From assembly GCA_018623515.1 (NCBI GenBank), contig JAAZVL010000008.1, forward strand, positions 1 through 40,850: DNA of 40,850 nucleotides, written 5' to 3'. Positions 35,939 to 40,850 of this stretch are shown here, piece by piece; position 1 is the first letter of the stretch; each line of letters opens with the position of its first letter. The notes under the pieces were generated by a model that worked only from the letters and a program-made list of their open reading frames with translations, had not been told where the DNA came from and did not search any database. Both the position numbers and the translations under genes were made by a program. This DNA is from Marinobacter sp. GTDB lineage: Bacteria > Pseudomonadota > Gammaproteobacteria > Pseudomonadales > Oleiphilaceae.

Positions 35939-36940
35939 TCAGAGCATGAGATCGTCCAGCCTTTCATTGATGCGGCGGGGAACTTCCAGTTGCACTTCCC
36001 GAACCGCCTGGCGAATTGCGGCCAGCATGGCCCGCTCATTGGCATTGCCGTGACTCTTGATCACCACGCCCTGAAGCCCGAGCAGGCTGGCCCCGTTGTG
36101 CCGGGACGGATCCATCAGCTGCAGGAGCCGGCCAATGATCGGTCGCGCCAGCAGGCCCACAAAACGCCCGTAGAGTGAACGGGTAAACGCCTGCTCCATC
36201 AGTTCGATCAGCAAGCCAGCCACACCCTCACCCGTTTTCAGGGCAATATTGCCGACAAAACCATCACACACCACCACATCGGCCACATCCCGGAACAGGT
36301 CACTGCCTTCCACGTAGCCGATGTAATTGATGGTTTCGCACTGGGCCAGCATGTGGGAGGCAAGGCGCACCTGTTCGTTGCCCTTGATCTCCTCCTCACC
36401 CACATTGAGCAGGGCAACCCGCGGCTCGGTCTGGCTGCAGATGGCCGAGGCCATCAGCGAGCCCATGAGCGCATACTGGTAAAGATTCTCCGCCGTGGAA
36501 TCGACATTAGCACCAAGATCCAGGACATGGCACTTGCCACGGAGGGAAGGAATCAATTTCGCGATGGCCGGGCGCTCGATACCCGGGTACATCCGGATGA
36601 TGGAGCGGCCAAAAGCCATCAGTGCCCCGGTGTTGCCGGCGCTGACGCAGCCCTGGGCCTCACCATCGCGGACCAGGCCGAGGGCAACAGCCATGGAGGA
36701 ATTCTTCTTGTGGCGCAAGGCATGGGAGGGGCGCTCGTTCATCCGGACCACATCGGCGGCCTCGACCACCCGGATCCGGGCATGCCCCTCACGCAACAAA
36801 GCCTCGAGCTCACTCCGGATACCCACCAGAATGATGCTCAAGGCTTCGTTTTCACGCACTGCCATCAGTGCCGCGGACACCACAACCTCGGGCCCGCGGT
36901 CACCGCTCATAGCGTCTATTGCGATGGTAACCGGGGTCAC
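35939..36940 (-). CDS. plsX: Phosphate acyltransferase PlsX
   Basis: Peripheral membrane enzyme making acyl-phosphate from acyl-ACP for phospholipid synthesis. From GTG 36940 the protein has 333 residues, beginning VTPVTIAIDAMSGDRGP. Family segments are NERPSHALRHKKNSSMAVALGLVRDGEAQGCVSAGNTGALMA, the LDLGANVD segment and VVCDGFVGNIALKTGEG. The start is uncertain: GGAAG lies 4-6 bases before GTG 36940, while GTG 36958 and TTG 36979 in the same frame have no such site. It follows rpmF within 45 bp; the rpmF-plsX pair is conserved across bacteria. Confidence 0.95.
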   Translation of the reverse strand: MTPVTIAIDAMSGDRGPEVVVSAALMAVRENEALSIILVGIRSELEALLREGHARIRVVEAADVVRMNERPSHALRHKKNSSMAVALGLVRDGEAQGCVSAGNTGALMAFGRSIIRMYPGIERPAIAKLIPSLRGKCHVLDLGANVDSTAENLYQYALMGSLMASAICSQTEPRVALLNVGEEEIKGNEQVRLASHMLAQCETINYIGYVEGSDLFRDVADVVVCDGFVGNIALKTGEGVAGLLIELMEQAFTRSLYGRFVGLLARPIIGRLLQLMDPSRHNGASLLGLQGVVIKSHGNANERAMLAAIRQAVREVQLEVPRRINERLDDLML

Positions 36941-36984
36941 GGCTCTTCCATCCGACACTTGGGCGGTGACTGGTCGCAACGAGA

Positions 36985-37164
36985 TTACTCGTCGCGCGCT
37001 TCGATTACCTGCTTACCACGGTAAAAGCCGTCCGGAGACACGTGGTGACGACGATGAACTTCACCAGTGGTTGCATCGGTGGACAGAGCGGCAGTGCTCA
37101 GAGCGTCGTGAGAACGGCGCATGCCACGCTTGGAACGGGTCTTACGATTTTGCTGTACAGCCAT
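36985..37164 (-). CDS. rpmF: 50S ribosomal protein L32
   Basis: Small basic protein of the large ribosomal subunit, 59 residues (below the length most ORF listings report). It reads [20 protein letters not shown] at the start, then [28 protein letters not shown], matching L32 of the type without zinc cysteines. CAGGAG lies 8 bases before the ATG. It sits between yceD and plsX in the classic order. Codon choice (CGT, GGT) suits a highly expressed gene. Confidence 0.97.
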   Translation of the reverse strand: MAVQQNRKTRSKRGMRRSHDALSTAALSTDATTGEVHRRHHVSPDGFYRGKQVIEARDE

Positions 37165-37245
37165 GATTATGCTCCTGACCTGTTAACGTAAAAATAACGT
37201 GTGTTCATTGTAACGCGCCGACTCCCGATCGGAGGCTGCGCCCGG

Positions 37246-37791
37246 TTAATGCTTCGTCTTCTTGAGATCCGCCAGCACGCTGAACGGATTCTCTTTCCCC
37301 GACTCTGCCGGAGCTGCGTCGGGCTCAAGGGCTTCCAGATCTTCCCGGGCCGGACACTCATTCCGATCGTGAAGCGGGAACGGCGGCAGTACCAGCAACA
37401 GCTCATCCTCTACCATGGCCCAGAGATCCGCACTGAACTCATCGGTCAGGAACGGCTCGAGCTCTCTTGGCAGCTGTTGCGCCTGTTCGTCACTGGTTAC
37501 CAGCCCCAGCACAAACCGGGAGTTCTGCGTAGTAGCCATTGGCCCCATACACCGCTGACACTCCAGATTCACCGGTGCCTCCAGCTCACCCGAGACGATG
37601 CGACGACGCTCGCTGTCCATCGAAAACGACAGCCTGACGCGGCACGCAGCACCCTCGTCAAATCCCAGAACCGATTCCCTGAAACGAGCCAAGGCACTGA
37701 GAGGAATCACTCCCTCCAGTACGGTGTTCTGCTCCGCCAACCGATAAGGGTCAACAGATTTGGGCAACTCGGCGTTTGACGCTTTTGACAT
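37246..37791 (-). CDS. yceD: YceD/DUF177 family protein
   Basis: 181 residues; cytoplasmic. In E. coli, YceD is linked to accumulation of 23S rRNA and is conserved beside rpmF. Visible features are the VDPYRLAEQNTVLEGVIPLS start, a CxxC pair (C78, C81 in LECQRCMG) and the C-terminal NPFSVLADLKK motif. It is the first gene of the rpmF-plsX-fab operon. ATG 37791 is only 10 bases from a near-consensus -10 box and has no ribosome-binding site, so the mRNA is predicted to be leaderless or nearly so. Confidence 0.92.
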   Translation of the reverse strand: MSKASNAELPKSVDPYRLAEQNTVLEGVIPLSALARFRESVLGFDEGAACRVRLSFSMDSERRRIVSGELEAPVNLECQRCMGPMATTQNSRFVLGLVTSDEQAQQLPRELEPFLTDEFSADLWAMVEDELLLVLPPFPLHDRNECPAREDLEALEPDAAPAESGKENPFSVLADLKKTKH

Positions 37792-37800
37792 AGGCGCGCA

Positions 37801-37829
37801 ATTTTAGGGGCGAGGCCCGCCGCTGTCAA
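37801..37829 (-). promoter_or_regulatory. Strong sigma-70 promoter of yceD-rpmF operon
   Basis: On the minus strand: consensus TTGACA (37824-37829), exactly 17 bp, then TAAAAT (37801-37806). Only nine bases separate the -10 from the yceD ATG, so transcription should begin at or within a few bases of the start codon. Confidence 0.7.
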
Positions 37830-37899
37830 AGACTTCGTTGCCATTTCGCCACGGGTTACCATGGGGATACGGGTATTTAACGACAAAAGGACCTCGGTA

Positions 37900-38493
37900 A
37901 TGACCAAACCCCTGCTACTGGCCTCCTCTTCTCCCTACCGCAGGGCCCTGCTGGAGCGCCTGGGATTGCCCTTCACCACCGCCAGCCCGGACATCGACGA
38001 AACGCCCCGGCCCGGCGAACCCGCTGAAAACCTTGCCCTGCGACTCGCCGAAAGCAAGGCCCGGGCCCTGGCAGCACGGCATCCCGGCCACTGGATCATC
38101 GGCTCCGACCAGGTCGCCTGCCTGCCGGACGGCACCCTGCTGCACAAACCCGGCAACCACACGCAGGCGGTGCAACAGTTACGCCAGAGCAGCGGACACA
38201 GGGTGCTATTCCTGACCGGACTCTGCCTGCTGGATGCAGATAGCGGAGAGTGCCAACAGGCCTGCGAACCTTTCACGGCCCATTTCCGCAAATTGTCCGA
38301 CGAGGAAATCGAAAGCTACCTCAAGCGGGAGCAGCCCTATGACTGCGCCGGGAGCTTCAAGATGGAAGGCCTGGGTATTACGCTGTTCGACCGGCTTGAA
38401 GGGCGCGACCCCAACAGCCTCGTCGGGCTGCCACTGATCGCCCTGAACGGGATGCTCCGGAGCTGGGGATGCAACCCGCTGCTGGAGGGCTGA
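37900..38493 (+). CDS. yceF: 7-methyl-GTP pyrophosphatase, Maf/YceF family
   Basis: House-cleaning nucleotide pyrophosphatase acting on m7GTP and perhaps other altered nucleotides. From ATG 37900 (AGGA 8 bases upstream) it has 197 residues. It begins PLLLASSSPYRRALLERLGL, with the Maf motif SSSPYRR, then DIDETPRPGE, IIGSDQVA with the catalytic Asp, and ends with CAGSFKMEGLGITLFDRLEGRDPNSLVGLPLIAL. The last stretch follows E. coli YceF nearly residue for residue, favouring YceF over the dTTPase YhdE. It is divergent from yceD, as in many gammaproteobacteria. Confidence 0.93.
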   Translation: MTKPLLLASSSPYRRALLERLGLPFTTASPDIDETPRPGEPAENLALRLAESKARALAARHPGHWIIGSDQVACLPDGTLLHKPGNHTQAVQQLRQSSGHRVLFLTGLCLLDADSGECQQACEPFTAHFRKLSDEEIESYLKREQPYDCAGSFKMEGLGITLFDRLEGRDPNSLVGLPLIALNGMLRSWGCNPLLEG

Positions 38494-38500
38494 ACAGCCC

Positions 38501-39541
38501 TCAGCGCAATTCCAGGCGGGATTCGAGCAACTGACCGGCGAAGCCCTCGCCAAAGGCAACACCCAGCTGGTCCACAAAATCCTGGAGCGGGGATTTCCGG
38601 TGGCTGTAATCCACCAGCTTCTCCGCCCCAACCACTTCACGGGCAACAGAAGAGGCGCTGCCAAGACCGTCGACCAGCCCCAGCTCCATTGCCTGTTCAC
38701 CGCTCCAGACCAGGCCGCTGAACAGCCGCTCATCGTCCGCCAGGCGATCACCCCGCCCCCGTTTCACCGCCTCAATAAACTGGCGGTGAGTATTTTCCAA
38801 TACTGAATTCCAGAACTGGACCTCGTCCTGGTCCTCCGGCGAGAAGGGATCCAGGAAGGCCTTGTTGTCACCGGCGGTATAAAGCCGACGCTCAACCCCC
38901 ACCTTGTCCATGACCTCGGTAAAGCCAAAACCGCCGGCAATCACGCCAATGGAGCCCACAAGACTGGCCCGGTTGGCGTAGATTTCGTCCGCGGCCGCCG
39001 CGATGTAGTAGGCACCGGATGCACCTATGTCGGAAATGACCGCGTAGACTTTTTTGTCAGGGTACTCCTCCCGAAGCCGCTTGATCTCGTCGTAGACATA
39101 GCCGGACTGGACCGGACTGCCACCGCCGCTGTTGATTCGCAACACCACAGCCTTCGCTGATTCGGCCTCAAATGCGGAACGCAGGGAACCCACGATGTTA
39201 TCTGCGCTGGCCAGCTCGTCCGCAGCGATGGTGCCATTGATCTCGATCACCGCCGTATGGGCTCCGGTCGCGGCATCCAGGCTTTCTCCGAATGGAAACC
39301 GGATCAGGAACAGCAGCAGGAAAAGATAGCCAAAAGTCAGGAACTTGAAAAAGATCCCCCAACGGCGACTGCGGCGCTGCTCCGCCTGGAGGGACATGAC
39401 CAGCTTCTCGATCAGCTTCCAGTCGCGATTACTCTCCGGCGGCATGGCCGGCCCCTTTCTGCCCAGCCACGAACGGCCAGAGGACTTCCCGGCAGGCTCA
39501 TCACCCCATTCCGGCGACTTGTCAGAATCCCACTCACTCAT
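38501..39541 (-). CDS. sppA: Signal peptide peptidase SppA-type S49 serine protease (short form)
   Basis: Membrane-bound protease that degrades cleaved signal peptides. 346 residues. The N-terminal ~58 residues are polar and cytoplasmic, the membrane helix is near 61-81, and the protease domain is periplasmic. The Ser-Lys dyad is S175 (DIGASGAYYIA) and K227 (YTAGDNKAFLDPF). LRINSGGGSPVQSG and LVGSIGVIAG are further S49 hallmarks. It is half the size of E. coli SppA, matching the single-domain type common in pseudomonads. It follows the HAD gene by 39 bp and is probably cotranscribed with rluC. Confidence 0.93.
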   Translation of the reverse strand: MSEWDSDKSPEWGDEPAGKSSGRSWLGRKGPAMPPESNRDWKLIEKLVMSLQAEQRRSRRWGIFFKFLTFGYLFLLLFLIRFPFGESLDAATGAHTAVIEINGTIAADELASADNIVGSLRSAFEAESAKAVVLRINSGGGSPVQSGYVYDEIKRLREEYPDKKVYAVISDIGASGAYYIAAAADEIYANRASLVGSIGVIAGGFGFTEVMDKVGVERRLYTAGDNKAFLDPFSPEDQDEVQFWNSVLENTHRQFIEAVKRGRGDRLADDERLFSGLVWSGEQAMELGLVDGLGSASSVAREVVGAEKLVDYSHRKSPLQDFVDQLGVAFGEGFAGQLLESRLELR

Positions 39542-39580
39542 GCATACATCCTGTCAGCAACTGCATTGATAATACCGGGC

Positions 39581-40228
39581 TCAAAGCCCCAGTACGCGGC
39601 GAAGCTCCGGCACCGATTCGACGATGGCATGGGGATCATACTCCCCCAGCACATCCCGCTTGTGCACGCCCCACTCGACACCAATCGAAGGCATGCCAAT
39701 ACGGCGGGCCATTTCCAGATCATAGCGGGTATCGCCAATCATCACCGCCTCGGACGGCTCAATCCGGTAAAACTCCAGAATTTCTTTCAACATGGCCGGG
39801 TCTGGCTTGGAGCGGGTCTCATCGGCGCATCGGGTGATTTCGAAGTGCTCACCCAGGCCGCTGGTGACCAGTGCGCTCTCAAGCCCCCGACGGCTCTTAC
39901 CGGTTGCAACCGAACAGCTACGCCCAAACTCCCGCAGGTCGGCTACCAGCTCGGCCATGCCTTCGAACACATTCTGGGGTGTGGTGACCTTGCTGAAAAA
40001 ATAGCGGGCGTAACCCTCCCGGATCGTGTTCATCTCTTCCCGTGAAATACCCGGGTACAGTTTTTCCAGCGCCTCGACCATGCCCAGACCGATAATATCC
40101 CGGTAGGCCTCGCGTTCCAGCTGGGGATAACCCAGGTCGGTCGCCGCCTGGTGCAGACTGTCGGCGATATGGTCAACGGAATCCACCAGGGTGCCGTCCC
40201 AGTCGAATATCACTACTTTTACTTTCAT
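39581..40228 (-). CDS. HAD-family hydrolase (phosphoglycolate phosphatase-like)
   Basis: 215-residue cytoplasmic phosphatase. Motif I is FDWDGTLVDS with nucleophile D9 and D11. Motif II is the ATGK stretch (SVATGKSRRGL), the motif III Lys lies in SKPDPAML, and motif IV is GDTRYDLEMAR. A helical cap lies between motifs I and II. It overlaps rluC by 4 bp (ATGA), and the rluC-HAD-sppA order is conserved in pseudomonads. The true substrate is unknown; phosphoglycolate is only the nearest characterised activity. Confidence 0.93.
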   Translation of the reverse strand: MKVKVVIFDWDGTLVDSVDHIADSLHQAATDLGYPQLEREAYRDIIGLGMVEALEKLYPGISREEMNTIREGYARYFFSKVTTPQNVFEGMAELVADLREFGRSCSVATGKSRRGLESALVTSGLGEHFEITRCADETRSKPDPAMLKEILEFYRIEPSEAVMIGDTRYDLEMARRIGMPSIGVEWGVHKRDVLGEYDPHAIVESVPELRRVLGL

Positions 40229-40850
40229 TTCTCTGATCCTGTCTTGCGGGCCCCGAGGGTCCGGAGCACGCGTTCAAATGCTTCGTCGTAGGGCGCTTCA
40301 AGCCGCATCGGCTCATCACTGCCCGGCAGGCGGAACTCCAGGGCCCTGGCATGAAGCATCAATCGCTGCCCGCCAATGGAGCGGAAAGCCTTCATGCTCA
40401 CGTCATCCATATACTTGTCATCGCCCGCGATCGGATGACCCGCCCAGGCACTGTGCACCCGGATCTGATGGGTCCGGCCGGTCACCGGCGAGGCCTCCAC
40501 CAGACTGTATCCCTGGAACCGCTCCAGGCACCGGAAGGTGGTCAGCGACGCCTTACCGGCCCTGTCGACCCGAACCCGGCGCTCTCCGTTGGGCATCTCG
40601 TAGCGCAGCAACGGTTCATCCACCCGATCCACACCTTCCGGCCAGCTTCCGGCGACCAGAGCGTGGTAGAACTTGCGCACCCGTTTCTGACGCAACTCGT
40701 CCTGCAAGTAACGCAGGGCCGAGCGCTTCTTGGCAATCATAACCAGACCGGAGGTGTCGCGATCCAGCCGGTGCACCAACTCCAGAAAACGACTGTCGGG
40801 CCGCGCGGACCGGAGCACCTCGATAAGACCAAAACTCAGCCCGCTACCAC
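40225..40850 (-). CDS. rluC: 23S rRNA pseudouridine synthase RluC, N-terminus cut by window edge
   Basis: Converts uridines 955, 2504 and 2580 (E. coli numbering) of 23S rRNA to pseudouridine. The reading frame runs open to the right edge (SGLSFGLIEVLRSARP precedes the first listed Met), so about 110 N-terminal residues, including the S4-like domain, lie outside. The catalytic Asp is in HRLDRDTSG. RKFYHALV, SPVTGRTHQIRVHSAWAGHPIAGDDKYMDD and LMLHARALEF follow, as in RluC/RluD. RluC rather than RluD is favoured by the HAD-sppA neighbours and the VHSAWAGHPIAGD stretch. Confidence 0.93.
   Translation of the reverse strand, partial: GSGLSFGLIEVLRSARPDSRFLELVHRLDRDTSGLVMIAKKRSALRYLQDELRQKRVRKFYHALVAGSWPEGVDRVDEPLLRYEMPNGERRVRVDRAGKASLTTFRCLERFQGYSLVEASPVTGRTHQIRVHSAWAGHPIAGDDKYMDDVSMKAFRSIGGQRLMLHARALEFRLPGSDEPMRLEAPYDEAFERVLRTLGARKTGSEK

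Overview
The window is about 58-60% GC by eye and codes densely on both strands. Protein family make-up and gene order fit a gammaproteobacterium close to Marinobacter or the pseudomonads: a FinR/Fpr divergent pair, plsX-fabD-fabG-acpP-fabF without fabH, a PutA without a DNA-binding domain beside an AraC regulator, a TAXI-type TRAP transporter, and acidic, marine-type extracytoplasmic proteins. The genus is inferred; the protein families are much surer. I see no tRNA, rRNA, CRISPR array, intact insertion sequence or prophage. No gene-free stretch exceeds 300 bases; the longest are the acnB leader (16918-17172) and the divergent gap 9496-9691.

Layout. 1-4376: glnS-cysS (cysS cut by the left edge), divergent from ppiB-lpxH. 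4371-9495: a minus-strand run of a macrolide-type tripartite efflux pump (membrane fusion protein, ATPase, permease), a hotdog thioesterase, a peroxiredoxin and a lipoprotein that I suggest has a lysozyme-like fold. 9692-14374: a 993-residue LVIVD-repeat beta-propeller lipoprotein, an OmpW-type porin and a voltage-gated potassium channel with a C-terminal zinc ribbon. 14416-16917: fpr/finR (redox stress) and miaE, with a pair of inverted 30-bp palindromes between finR and miaE. 17173-19767: acnB behind a long leader holding a 62-bp hairpin. 19847-23770: a TauE/SafE exporter, a fused TRAP permease and a TAXI binding protein. 23958-29752: proline catabolism (putP, putA, AraC regulator). 29854-37791: the large minus-strand envelope and fatty-acid operon yceD-rpmF-plsX-fabD-fabG-acpP-fabF-pabC-mltG-tmk. 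37900-40850: maf/yceF on plus; sppA, a HAD phosphatase and rluC (cut by the right edge) on minus.

How it works together. Most of the window is conserved housekeeping: translation (cysS, glnS, rpmF, rluC), lipid A and fatty acid synthesis (lpxH, plsX, fab genes), peptidoglycan (mltG) and DNA precursors (tmk). Proline uptake, oxidation and control form one module: PutP imports proline, PutA oxidises it to glutamate, and the AraC protein probably activates putA at a pair of TTTGTAAG repeats. FinR and Fpr form a redox-response pair.

I found no convincing wholly new multi-gene system. The observations most worth checking are: the putative lysozyme-like lipoprotein; the giant LVIVD propeller; the acnB leader hairpin, which may be a MITE-like element; the REP-like palindrome pair; the predicted leaderless start of the yceD-rpmF operon; the AraC/putA operator repeats; and the habit of placing stop codons inside GC-rich hairpins.
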